Of a stretch of 64,000 nucleotides of DNA, positions 37,462 to 46,264 are shown piece by piece (within the stretch, counting starts at the first letter, position 1; every line of letters starts with the position of its first letter). The position numbers and the translations under genes are program-made. The notes under the pieces are model-generated. The model worked only from the letters and a program-made list of their open reading frames with translations. It searched no databases and had not been told where the DNA came from. The stretch comes from Pelomonas sp. CA6 (GTDB lineage: Bacteria > Pseudomonadota > Gammaproteobacteria > Burkholderiales > Burkholderiaceae_C), in the NCBI RefSeq assembly GCF_022549225.1, contig NZ_JAKZFD010000001.1, positions 186,001 to 250,000 of the forward strand, given 5' to 3'.

Positions 37462-38757
37462 TCACAACCCCGGCAGCCACAGGGTCAACCCGTGCTCCCC
37501 GCCGGGCTTCAAGCCCGTCGGCACCCCCAGCCCCACGCCATTGGCCGCGGTCTGCCCCGCGTCCGGCGTGAACTGCACGCTGCAGACCCCCGTCCCCGCT
37601 TCCCACTGTGTCGCGACGCGCCCGCTGACGCCCTGGTCGGCCTTGACGCGCCATGACAGCTTGCAGACCTTGCGCGGCAGGCCGTTGAAGAAGTATTCGC
37701 TGGTGATGCGCTTGCTGCCGGGGTCGACCAGCTGGCGGCTGCTGTAGGGGCTGCTGTTCTGGATCAGCTCGGTGAGGGTCGCGCGGATGGCGCCGAAGGT
37801 CCGCACGATGGGCGGCATGTTGCCGCTCTGGGTCGAGCCAAGGATGTAGGTGTTGTAGCTGGAGAAGCGGATTTCGCGCGACAGGCTCATGCCCGCGCCC
37901 AGCGCGCTCTGCAGCGTGGCCACGCCCAGCCCCGCGTTGCCCGAGACGCTGAAGGCCGCCTCGCCCTGCAGCGCCGAGGCGCCGCCCGACGCGGTCCACA
38001 GCAGGTCCTGCTGCGACCAGCTGGCGACCTTGTAGTCGTCCGGGATCGTGGGGTGGTGGACGAGCAGCTGCGTGGCCACGGCGTAGAGCAGGTCGATGCG
38101 CTCGCGCGGTTCCTGGACGTAGGAGGCGGGCGCCAGCGCCGGTTCCAGCGCGATCGCGACCGGTGAGAACAGGCGCGCCCGCGCCACCATGATGCTGCGC
38201 TTGAGCTTGAGGTTGGCGTCGGCGGTGCTGCGCAGCTCGGCGCCGAAGTTGGCGCCCGCGGCCAGTGCCGCGTTCATGTAGCCGGTGCAGTCCAGCGTGT
38301 AGGCGAAGCTGGACTTGCTGGCGTCGATCAGCCGCGACGGATCGGCGCTGGCATAGAGGTCGGCGCTGGCGAGCCGGATCACGCTGATCTTGCCCGGCTC
38401 GTCGGGCTTGTCGATCGCGGTGGTGTGCAGCACGCCCTGGATGCTGGTGTCGGCGATCTTCTGGATGGCGATGCCGCTGAGCTGCTTGGCGGTGACCAAC
38501 TGCTCCAGGTCCTCGGGCACGAAGGAGCTGCGGTTGGCCTTGCGGATCTTGTTGCGTATGCCCTCGGGCAGCAGGCAGCCGGTGTTGAGGAAGAGCGCGT
38601 CGATCTCGCCCATCAGCTCGCTGGGCTGGGTCTGCGCCTTGTCCTCGTCGAACAGAAAGGCCAGCGGCGTGATGTTCTTCCACCAGTCCGCGGCCTGGGC
38701 CGTGGTGGCGCCCAGCGCGAGCAGGGCCGGCAGCATGCGGCGTCGGATCATCTCCAT
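37462..38757 (-). CDS. Exported protein of unknown function
   Basis: Protein of 431 residues with a clear signal peptide (about 1-23, MIRRRMLPALLALGATTAQA core). The mature chain has no motif I can name. It has moderately polar, probably beta-rich composition, a cysteine pair near the start (about residues 61 and 156) and another near the end (SWRVKADQGV region). It is convergent with the M48 protease gene. Secretion and intact length suggest a real product; the function is unknown. Confidence 0.7.
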   Translation of the reverse strand: MEMIRRRMLPALLALGATTAQAADWWKNITPLAFLFDEDKAQTQPSELMGEIDALFLNTGCLLPEGIRNKIRKANRSSFVPEDLEQLVTAKQLSGIAIQKIADTSIQGVLHTTAIDKPDEPGKISVIRLASADLYASADPSRLIDASKSSFAYTLDCTGYMNAALAAGANFGAELRSTADANLKLKRSIMVARARLFSPVAIALEPALAPASYVQEPRERIDLLYAVATQLLVHHPTIPDDYKVASWSQQDLLWTASGGASALQGEAAFSVSGNAGLGVATLQSALGAGMSLSREIRFSSYNTYILGSTQSGNMPPIVRTFGAIRATLTELIQNSSPYSSRQLVDPGSKRITSEYFFNGLPRKVCKLSWRVKADQGVSGRVATQWEAGTGVCSVQFTPDAGQTAANGVGLGVPTGLKPGGEHGLTLWLPGL

Positions 38758-38882
38758 CTCCCTCGTTCATCGGCAAAGCCTGGTGAGGTCGGATGATTGG
38801 CGCGCCGCGCACCGGCGGGCATCCGTGTTTGCCCGGCCGCTGTTTTTGGGGAGAGCCGGGGCCGGGCCGCGGCCCCGGGCGA

Positions 38883-41255
38883 TCACAAGGGCATGCGTTC
38901 GTGCGCCGGGGCCGCCGCTGCGGCAACGGGCGGGCGGCGCAGCGCGTCGACCGCCGCCAGCACCGCCTCGGGCGTCGCGGGCGCGCGCAGCGGCGGGTCG
39001 CAGCGCGCGGGGCCGCAGGCGGCCACGGCGTCCTTGATCGCCAGCAGCACCGAGAAGGGCAGCAGCAGCGGGGGCTCGCCAACGGCCTTGGAGCGGTGGA
39101 TGCTGTCCACGCCGGCCGGCTCTCCGAACAGCGCCACGCGGAAGTCCCACGGCATGTCGTTGGCGGTCGGGATCTTGTAGGTGCTGGGCGCGTGGGTGGC
39201 CAGCCGGCCGGACTGCGGATGCCAGACCAGCTCTTCGGTCGTCAGCCAGCCCTGGCCCTGCACGAAGGCGCCTTCGACCTGGCCCAGGTCGATCGCCGGG
39301 TTGAGCGACTGGCCGACGTCGTGCAGCGCGTCGGCGCGCAGCACGCGGACCTCGCCGGTCAGCGTGTCCACCAGCACCTCGGCCACCGCGGCGCCGAAGG
39401 CGAAGTAGTAGAAGGGATGGCCCTGCAGCCGCTCCTTGTCCCAGTGCAGGCCCGGGGTGGCGTAGAAGCCCTCGCTCCACAGCTGGACGCGCTGCAGATA
39501 GGCCTCGCCCACCAGGGCCGGGAAGTCCAGCCCGGCGCTTGCGGGGCCGCGCACGCGGCCGTCGGCCCAGCGCAGCTCGGCCTCGGCGCAGCCCAGGCGC
39601 TGCGCCGCCAGCGGCGCCAGGCGCGCCTTGATGCGGCGCGCGGCGTCCTGCGCGGCCTTGCCGTTGAGGTCGGATCCGGTGGAGGCGGCGGTGGCCGAGG
39701 TGTTGGCGATCTTTTGCGTGTCGGTCGCGCTGGCGCGCACGCGCGCCAGCGGCAGGCCCAGCTCCTGCGCGACGACCTGGGCCACCTTGGTGTTCAGGCC
39801 CTGGCCCATCTCGGTGCCGCCGTGGTTCACCAGCACCGAGCCGTCGGTGTACACATGGACCAGCGCGCCGGCCTGGTTCAGGTGCACGACGTTGAAGGAG
39901 ATGCCGAACTTCACCGGCGTCAGCGCCAGCCCGCGCTTGAGCACTGGGCTGGCGGCGTTGAAGGCGGCGACCTCGGCGCGGCGGGCCGCGTAGTCGCTGC
40001 TCGCGACCAGGCGCTCGGTCAGCGGCTGGATCAGGTTGTGCTCGACGCGCTGGCCGTAGGGGGTCAGGTCTTGCCCGGGGCGGTAGAAGTTGCGCTGGCG
40101 CACCTGCAGCGGGTCCAGCCCGAGGCGGCGCGCGATGCCGTCCAGGATGATCTCGATCGCCAGCGCGCCCTGCGGGCCGCCGAAGCCGCGGAAAGCGGTG
40201 TTGCTCTGTGTGTTCGTCCTCGCGCAATAGCCGTGCATGGCGACATGCGGCAGCCAGTAGGCGTTGTCGAAGTGGCACAGCGCGCGCGCCATCACCGGCG
40301 CCGACAGGTCGGCCGAGTGGCCGCAGTTGGAGATCAGGTCGATCTCGGCCGCGAGCAGCCGGCCCTCGTCGTCATAGCCCACCGTCCAGCGGTAGTCGAA
40401 GCCATGACGGCGGCCGGTGATGAGGAAGTCGTCGTCGCGGTCCACGCGCAGCTTGACGGGTCGCTTGAGCCGGTGGGCGGCCAGCGCGGCGACGCAGGCG
40501 AACACCGCCGACTGCGATTCCTTGCCGCCGAAGCCGCCGCCCATGCGCCGGCACTGCACCTGCACCTGGTGGCTGGACCAGCCCAGGGCATGGGCCACCA
40601 GCTGCTGCATTTCCGACGGATGCTGGGTGGAGCAGTGCAGCAGCAGCGCGTCGCCCTCCTGCGGCAGCGCGAAGCTGATCTGCCCTTCGAGGTAGAACTG
40701 CTCCTGGCCGCCGACCGACCATTCGCCCTCCCAGCGGTGCGGGGCGCACGCCAGCTCGGCCTGCGGCTCGCCGCGGCTCAGGTGCATGGGCGGGATCACG
40801 TACTGGCCGGCGGCATGGGCCTCGCGCGCGCTCAGGCAGGCAGGCAGCGCTTCGGCCTGGATGGCCTGGCCGGCTAGCGCGGCGGCGCGGCGCGCCAGTT
40901 CGCGGTCGGTGGCGATCACCGCGAAGACCGGCTGGCCCAGGTAGCGCAGCTCGCCGTCGGCGAGGATGGGGTCGTCGTGCAGCAGCGGGCCGCAGTTGTT
41001 CTCGCCGGGGATGTCGCGCGCGCTGTACACCGCCACCACGCCGGGCTGGCGGCGGATCAGCGCCAGGTCCAGCGCCAGCAGCCGGCCATGCGCCAGCGGC
41101 GACAGGCCCAGCGCCGCGTGCAGCGTGCCGCGTGGTTCCGGCAGGTCGTCGGTATAGCGCGCCTCGCCGCTGACGTGCAGGGCCGCGGATTCGTGCGGCA
41201 GCGAGCGGCCGGCGGGGCCGGCGGCGGCGTCCAGCGTCTTCATGTCCAGGTCCAT
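38883..41255 (-). CDS. xdhB: Xanthine dehydrogenase, molybdenum-binding subunit XdhB
   Basis: Catalytic subunit that hydroxylates hypoxanthine and xanthine to urate. The 790-residue protein shows molybdopterin-domain blocks: VSGEARYTDDLPEPRGTLHA, CRRMGGGFGGKESQSA, NTAFRGFGGPQGALAIE, NHGGTEMGQGLNTKVAQV, TAASTGSDLNGKA, and the C-terminal SKAVGEPPLLL containing the catalytic Glu. The TGATG junction with xdhA (one-base overlap) couples them. The cofactor is sulfurated by XdhC, encoded 7 kb away. Nothing is missing. Confidence 0.96.
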   Translation of the reverse strand: MDLDMKTLDAAAGPAGRSLPHESAALHVSGEARYTDDLPEPRGTLHAALGLSPLAHGRLLALDLALIRRQPGVVAVYSARDIPGENNCGPLLHDDPILADGELRYLGQPVFAVIATDRELARRAAALAGQAIQAEALPACLSAREAHAAGQYVIPPMHLSRGEPQAELACAPHRWEGEWSVGGQEQFYLEGQISFALPQEGDALLLHCSTQHPSEMQQLVAHALGWSSHQVQVQCRRMGGGFGGKESQSAVFACVAALAAHRLKRPVKLRVDRDDDFLITGRRHGFDYRWTVGYDDEGRLLAAEIDLISNCGHSADLSAPVMARALCHFDNAYWLPHVAMHGYCARTNTQSNTAFRGFGGPQGALAIEIILDGIARRLGLDPLQVRQRNFYRPGQDLTPYGQRVEHNLIQPLTERLVASSDYAARRAEVAAFNAASPVLKRGLALTPVKFGISFNVVHLNQAGALVHVYTDGSVLVNHGGTEMGQGLNTKVAQVVAQELGLPLARVRASATDTQKIANTSATAASTGSDLNGKAAQDAARRIKARLAPLAAQRLGCAEAELRWADGRVRGPASAGLDFPALVGEAYLQRVQLWSEGFYATPGLHWDKERLQGHPFYYFAFGAAVAEVLVDTLTGEVRVLRADALHDVGQSLNPAIDLGQVEGAFVQGQGWLTTEELVWHPQSGRLATHAPSTYKIPTANDMPWDFRVALFGEPAGVDSIHRSKAVGEPPLLLPFSVLLAIKDAVAACGPARCDPPLRAPATPEAVLAAVDALRRPPVAAAAAPAHERMPL

Positions 41256-42784
41256 CAGCGTGCGCTCCCCGGGGCCGCGGCCAGGTTCACCGCCTGCCAC
41301 ACGCTGGTCTGCGCGGGCGCCAGCGGCTCGTGCAGACGCGTTTCCAGCCAGAAGCGACGCAGCAGGTTCTGCGCCACGCTCATGCGGTAGGCGCTGCTGG
41401 CGCGCAGGTCGGACAGCGGCTGGAAGTCCTCGGCCAGCGCATCGGCGGCGGCCTGCTGCGCGCGCTCGTCCCAGTCGCGGCCGCGCAGCGCGGCCTCGGC
41501 CCGGCCGGCGCGCTTGACGATGGCCGCCATGCCGCCATAGGCCAGGCGAGCGTCGAGGATGCGTTCGCCCTCCAGCCGCAGCGCCAGCACGGCGCAGACG
41601 GCGGAGATGTCGCTGTCGTAGCGCTTGGCGATCTTGTAGCCGCGCAGCACCCAGTCCGGTCCCGGCAGCGGCACCGCCAGCGCCTCGACGAACTCGCCGG
41701 GCTGCAGCGCGTTTTTCATGTAGTCCAGGTAGAAGTCCTGAAGCGCCAGTTGGCGCCGTGCCGCGCCGCGTCGCAGCACGATGCGCGCGTCCAGCGCGAT
41801 CAGCGCCGGCGCGCCGTCGCCGATCGGCGAGCCGTTGGCGATGTTGCCGCCCAGCGTGCCGGCGTGGCGCACGGGCGGCGATGCGAAGCGCAGCCACAGC
41901 TCGCGCAGCGGCGGCAGCCGCGTGGCCAGCGCCGACCAGGCGTCCTCCAGCGTCGCGGCCGCGCCTATCCACAGGCGCTCGCCGTCGGGCGTGGTCTCGT
42001 GGCGGATCTCGCGCAGCTCGGCCACCTGGCCGGTCAGGATGAGGGTGCCCAGTTCACGGTGCTGCTTGTTGACCCACAGGCCCACGTCGGTGGCGCCGGC
42101 GACCAGGCGCGCGTCGGGCAGCTGTTCGCGCAGCCGCGCCAGCTCGTCCAGCCGGCGCGGGGCATGCACGGCCTGCGGCCGGCCGCTGCGGTCGGCGGCG
42201 ACATAGTGCAGCGGCGCGTCGTCCTTCAAGGCACGCAGCTGAGCCGCGAGCGCATCGCGGTCCAGGCGCCGCTGGGGCAGTTCGAACATGCGTTCGCCGG
42301 CCTCGAGGATGGGGCGGTAGCCGGTGCAGCGGCAGAGGTTGCCGGACAGCCCGTCGGCCAGCTGCTGGCGGCTGGGGCGGCTGCCGTCGTCCAGGTGGCG
42401 CTCGTACAGCGCCTGCAGCGTCATCGCGAAGCCCGGCGTGCAGAAGCCGCATTGCGAGCCATGGCAGTCCACCAGGGCCTGCTGCACCGGGTTCGGGTCG
42501 GCGGCGCTGCCCAGGTCCTCCACCGTCAGCAGCGCGCGGCCGTCCAGCATGGGCAGGAACTGGATGCAGGCGTTGACGTTGCGCAGCTGCAGCGTCTGCC
42601 CGTCCGGCCCCAGCTCACCGACCAGCACGGTGCAGGCGCCGCAGTCGCCTTCGGCGCAGCCTTCCTTGGTGCCGGTCAGCCCGGCCTGCTCGCGCAGGTA
42701 CTGCAGCACCGTCATCGTCGGCGGCAGGTCCTGCAGGCTCTGGATCTGGCCGCGGTGGACGAAGCGTATCGGGCGGGTACTCAT
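41255..42784 (-). CDS. xdhA: Xanthine dehydrogenase, Fe-S/FAD subunit XdhA
   Basis: Electron-transfer subunit carrying two [2Fe-2S] clusters and FAD. The 509-residue protein has the plant-type cluster (GCAEGDCGACTVLVGEL), the alpha-helical cluster (CGFCTPGFAM and CRCTGYRPI) and the FAD-binding domain (LVAGATDVGLWVNKQHREL, TLGGNIANGSPIGD). Final motif GSRDWDERA-type helical C-domain follows. It precedes xdhB with a one-base overlap. A LysR regulator is divergent 71 bases upstream, a likely controller of the pair. Confidence 0.96.
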   Translation of the reverse strand: MSTRPIRFVHRGQIQSLQDLPPTMTVLQYLREQAGLTGTKEGCAEGDCGACTVLVGELGPDGQTLQLRNVNACIQFLPMLDGRALLTVEDLGSAADPNPVQQALVDCHGSQCGFCTPGFAMTLQALYERHLDDGSRPSRQQLADGLSGNLCRCTGYRPILEAGERMFELPQRRLDRDALAAQLRALKDDAPLHYVAADRSGRPQAVHAPRRLDELARLREQLPDARLVAGATDVGLWVNKQHRELGTLILTGQVAELREIRHETTPDGERLWIGAAATLEDAWSALATRLPPLRELWLRFASPPVRHAGTLGGNIANGSPIGDGAPALIALDARIVLRRGAARRQLALQDFYLDYMKNALQPGEFVEALAVPLPGPDWVLRGYKIAKRYDSDISAVCAVLALRLEGERILDARLAYGGMAAIVKRAGRAEAALRGRDWDERAQQAAADALAEDFQPLSDLRASSAYRMSVAQNLLRRFWLETRLHEPLAPAQTSVWQAVNLAAAPGSAR

Positions 42785-42855
42785 GGGGCGAACTTACTCC
42801 CAAGCCGGCGAGGTGGTTATACGATCCGGCGCATGACCACTATAAGCGCAGACGT

Positions 42856-43821
42856 ATGACGGTCCGCGACCTGTCCGCCAAGATCGAGGTCCAACTGGTG
42901 CGGGTGCTGCAAGCCTTGATCCTCGAACGCAGTGTCTCCAGGGCCGCGATGCGCCTGGGCAGCACGCAGCCCGCGGTCTCCGCGCAGCTGCGGCGCTTGC
43001 GCGCGCTGACCGGCGACGCGCTGCTGGTGCGCCATGGCGCGGGCATGACGCCCACGCCCACCGCGCTGGAGCTGCTCGCGCCGGCCGAACGGCTGCTGCA
43101 TGACGCCGAGCTGCTGTTCGGCGAACGCCAGCGCCGCGCGGGCTTCGAGCCGCGCAGCGCGCGGCTGTGCTTTCGCGTCGCCGCGAGCGACTATCTGGAC
43201 CCGCTCTTCCTGCCGCTGCTGGTGGCGCGGCTGCAGCGCCTGGCGCCCGGCGTGCAGCTGGACCTGCGCCCGCTGACCGCCGACTACGACTACCGCGCCG
43301 CGCTGGCCCGCGGCGAGGTGGACCTGGTGATCGGCAACTGGCTGCAGCCGCCCGAGGAGCTGCACCTGGGCCGGCTGCTGGTGGACGAGGTGGTCTGCCT
43401 GGTGAGCCGCGAGCACCCGGTGGCGCGCCTGGGCGCCAAGGCCTGGACCGTCGAGCGTTACCTGGAATGCCAGCACGTCGCGCCCATGCCGCTGAGCCCG
43501 GGCCAGCCCGGCGTGATCGACCAGCACCTGGCCGGGCTGGGCCTGGCGCGGCGCATCGCGGTGCGCGGCGCGCATTTCGGCCAACTGCCCGAGATGGTGG
43601 CGCGCAGCCTGCTGGTGCTGACCACCGGGCGGCTGTTCTGCTCGCGCTGGCTGGAGCGGCTGCCGCTGACCCTGCTGCGCTGCCCGGTGGCCTTCCCGCC
43701 CATGACCTACTACCAGCTCTGGCACGAACTCAGCCACGCCAGCGCGCCACTGCGCTGGCTGCGCGAGCAGGTGCGCGACGTGGCGCGCGAGATCGCCGGC
43801 GCGGCGCGCAAGAGCCCATGA
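42856..43821 (+). CDS. LysR-family transcriptional regulator divergent from xdhAB
   Basis: Protein of 321 residues: N-terminal winged helix (QLVRVLQALILERSVSRAAMRLGSTQPAVSAQLRRLRAL) and a LysR substrate domain (FRVAASDYLDPLFLPLLVARLQRL; DLVIGNWLQPPEEL). LysR proteins normally control the divergent gene, here xdhA. The 71-base gap includes AT-rich patches (TTATAC and CTATAAG) that stand out from the GC-rich background and could hold the promoters and site. Effector unknown; a purine is plausible. Confidence 0.9.
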   Translation: MTVRDLSAKIEVQLVRVLQALILERSVSRAAMRLGSTQPAVSAQLRRLRALTGDALLVRHGAGMTPTPTALELLAPAERLLHDAELLFGERQRRAGFEPRSARLCFRVAASDYLDPLFLPLLVARLQRLAPGVQLDLRPLTADYDYRAALARGEVDLVIGNWLQPPEELHLGRLLVDEVVCLVSREHPVARLGAKAWTVERYLECQHVAPMPLSPGQPGVIDQHLAGLGLARRIAVRGAHFGQLPEMVARSLLVLTTGRLFCSRWLERLPLTLLRCPVAFPPMTYYQLWHELSHASAPLRWLREQVRDVAREIAGAARKSP

Positions 43822-43863
43822 CCAGCGCCAGCCATCGACTTTGGAGGCTCATGCTCGGGGCCG

Positions 43864-44781
43864 TCACGACCCCATCAGCGCAGCCACATCTCCAGCGCGG
43901 ATTGCTTGTTCAATGTCCTTGGCCAAACTCAGTGTTTGTTGTTTCATGGCGTCGGTGAAATGCTCGGGCATAGATTCATATCCTCCGCATCGACCCAACT
44001 TAAGACAGCGCAGGGCCAGGCGGATGTCGCCCGCCTCCATGTCAGGTTGGGAGCTCGTCCTGAACCTGGCAATTTCGATCGCCTGGGAGAACACTTCCTC
44101 GTTCGAACGCCAGGATTTGCCACGCCATTTGGCTTCTAAGCCAAGCGAGTTCAAGGCATCGTACAAGCGACCTTGAGCCGCCAGTTCTTCCAGCGATTGC
44201 CGTATCTGATGGCGTGTGGTGAGCGTGGTGGTGAATCTTCCCTTGGCCTCTCTCAGGCGAACGCCGCTGGGGTCGTTCGGGAGCGGCTCTGTCAAGCTCA
44301 GGATTTGTTCGCCATCGAAGCTGGTGCATCGGGCCAGCAGAAGATGCCGGGCTTGGAGCCGCTGTTGATAGTTCAGGTCGTTGACGGCCTTGTCCAAGGC
44401 ATAGAGCGGAGACGTCAGCGCGAGATTGGCCTCGACACAAACAGTGGTGATGCTGACAGCCGCGCCAAAGCTGCCCTCTTGGCGGAGTTCCCGCAACGCG
44501 ATGACGCTGGGATAGGGATCGATGGCAGCGAAGGCGCGGAACCAGTGGGTGACCATCTCCGACACGTGTGGGGCACTGGCGCCCTTGGCCGGCGCGCTGT
44601 CTGTGGTCGCCGGCGCCTGGACCGATGGCGCGGCCGTGGAAATGGGCCGCGCGACAGGGCTGCCAAGCGGTGGAGGCACATCTTGCGAGGCCGACATGAG
44701 CCAATGGACAAGCGCTGCAGCGAGCGCCAGCGCGAGGGCGATCTTCAGAAACCTCAGGGGACGGAACCGTATCAATGACAT
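43864..44781 (-). CDS. Unknown membrane-anchored protein of atypical composition
   Basis: Protein of 305 residues: N-terminal membrane helix (about 10-30, ALALALAAALVHWLM), proline/serine-rich linker (about 35-70), then a soluble domain with scattered cysteines (TTVCVEANL, LLARCTSF, LRCLKLGRC). No known domain recognised. The DNA is visibly poorer in GC than every neighbour, with more T/A-ending codons, suggesting horizontal transfer. It splits the purine region between lysR and guaD. The start at 44781 follows from the membrane helix; a longer frame exists. Confidence 0.6.
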   Translation of the reverse strand: MSLIRFRPLRFLKIALALALAAALVHWLMSASQDVPPPLGSPVARPISTAAPSVQAPATTDSAPAKGASAPHVSEMVTHWFRAFAAIDPYPSVIALRELRQEGSFGAAVSITTVCVEANLALTSPLYALDKAVNDLNYQQRLQARHLLLARCTSFDGEQILSLTEPLPNDPSGVRLREAKGRFTTTLTTRHQIRQSLEELAAQGRLYDALNSLGLEAKWRGKSWRSNEEVFSQAIEIARFRTSSQPDMEAGDIRLALRCLKLGRCGGYESMPEHFTDAMKQQTLSLAKDIEQAIRAGDVAALMGS

Positions 44782-44935
44782 TGCTGATGGGTGCGATTCG
44801 ACGCTCAGATGTGGCGAGCGTGTAGTCTGCGGGCTGCTTCTCTTCCTGCGCACGCTAGGCGCGGAGGCTGGGAGTGATGCACAGAGAGTATGGGCCAGAT
44901 GATCCTGGGCGAAGAATCCTTCCAAGGAGGGAGAC

Positions 44936-44956
44936 ATGAAAGTCGAGCTAGCATGA
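44936..44956 (+). CDS. Possible six-codon leader peptide coupled to guanine deaminase
   Basis: A strong ribosome site, AAGGAGGGA (44924-44932), stands directly before ATG AAA GTC GAG CTA GCA TGA (MKVELA). Its stop overlaps the guaD start as ATGA (44953-44956). The deaminase itself has no good ribosome site, so ribosomes finishing this tiny frame could re-initiate on it. This may be a genuine leader or a scar left by insertion of the neighbouring low-GC DNA. Confidence 0.4.
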   Translation: MKVELA

Positions 44957-46248
44957 CTTCAACAAGACTGGCCCTGCGCGGCGACCTGCTGGACTTCTGC
45001 GCGGCGCCCGCCTGGGCGCAGACCGAGGACGCCGCGGTGCGTTTCCGGCCCGACCACTGGCTGCTGGTGGAAGGCGGCCGCATCGTCGGCGCGCAGCGCG
45101 AGGACCCCGGCCCGGACTGGCCGCGCGAGGACCACCGCGGCCGGCTGGTGATGCCGGGCTTCATCGACACCCATGTGCACTGCCCGCAGCTGGACGTGAT
45201 CGCCTCCTATGGCACCGAGCTGCTGGACTGGCTCAACACCTACACCTTCCCGGCGGAGCGCCGCTATGCCGATCCGGCGGTGGCGGACCTGGGCGCGCAG
45301 CGCTTCCTGGATGCGCTGCTGGCGCACGGCACGACCGCGGCGGTGGTCTTCCCGACGGTGCACAAGGTGTCGGCCGAGGCGCTGTTCGACGCCGCCGCCG
45401 CGCGCGGCATGCGCCTCATCACCGGCAAGGTGCTGATGGACCGCCATGCGCCGGACGGCCTGCGCGACGATGTGGAGCAGGCGCGGCGCGACTGCGAGGA
45501 CTTGATCGCTCGCCACCATGGGCGCGAGCGGCTGGCCTATGCGGTGACGGTGCGCTTCGCGCCGACCAGCACGCCCGAGCAGCTGGCCATGGCCGGCGCG
45601 CTGTGCCGCGCCGATGCCAGCCTCTTCATGCAGACCCACGTCGCCGAGAACCGCGGCGAATGCGCCTGGGTGGCCCGGCTGTTCCCGGACGCGCGCAGCT
45701 ATCTCGACGTCTACGACCGCGTCGGGCTGCTGCATCCGCGCGCCGTGCTGGCCCATGGCATCTGGCTGGACGACGAGGACCGGCGCGTGTTGCGCGAGCG
45801 CGGCGCGCAGATTGCGCATTGCCCCTCGTCCAATCTCTTCCTGGGCAGCGGGCTGTTCGACTGGAAGGGCACCGACGAGGCCGGCGTGGGCCTCAGCGTC
45901 GCCAGCGATGTGGGCGGGGGCACCAGCCTGTCGCTGCAGCGCACGCTGGCCGATGGCTACAAGGTCCAGGCGCTGGCCGGACAGCGGCTCACCGCCTGGG
46001 CCGGCCTGCACGCCGCCACGCGGGGCGCGGCGCTGGCCCTGGGTTTGGACCGGGAGCTGGGCCACCTGAGCCCCGGTACACTGGCGGACTTGTGCGTCTG
46101 GGACTGGGCTTGCGGCCCGGTGGCCCAGGCCCGGCACGAGGTGGCGCGCGAATTGCATGAGAAGGTCTTTGCCTGGATGACCCTGGCGGACGAACGCAAT
46201 CTGGCGGCCTGCTTCGTGGCCGGCCAGGCGCGCTACCGAAGACCTTAG
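44953..46248 (+). CDS. guaD: Guanine deaminase
   Basis: Deaminates guanine to xanthine, feeding xanthine dehydrogenase. The 431-residue protein has the amidohydrolase metal site: HVHCPQLD (PGFIDTHVHC), MQTHVAENRGECAWV, AHGIWLDDED, and SDVGGGTSLSLQRTL with the catalytic Asp. The start MTSTRLALRGDLLDF matches relatives. It leads a five-gene plus-strand operon ending with a BMP-type ABC transporter, so guanine import and deamination are probably coordinated. It is preceded by a six-codon frame that supplies its ribosome site. Confidence 0.95.
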   Translation: MTSTRLALRGDLLDFCAAPAWAQTEDAAVRFRPDHWLLVEGGRIVGAQREDPGPDWPREDHRGRLVMPGFIDTHVHCPQLDVIASYGTELLDWLNTYTFPAERRYADPAVADLGAQRFLDALLAHGTTAAVVFPTVHKVSAEALFDAAAARGMRLITGKVLMDRHAPDGLRDDVEQARRDCEDLIARHHGRERLAYAVTVRFAPTSTPEQLAMAGALCRADASLFMQTHVAENRGECAWVARLFPDARSYLDVYDRVGLLHPRAVLAHGIWLDDEDRRVLRERGAQIAHCPSSNLFLGSGLFDWKGTDEAGVGLSVASDVGGGTSLSLQRTLADGYKVQALAGQRLTAWAGLHAATRGAALALGLDRELGHLSPGTLADLCVWDWACGPVAQARHEVARELHEKVFAWMTLADERNLAACFVAGQARYRRP

Positions 46249-46264
46249 CAACGCCCCAACAAGA

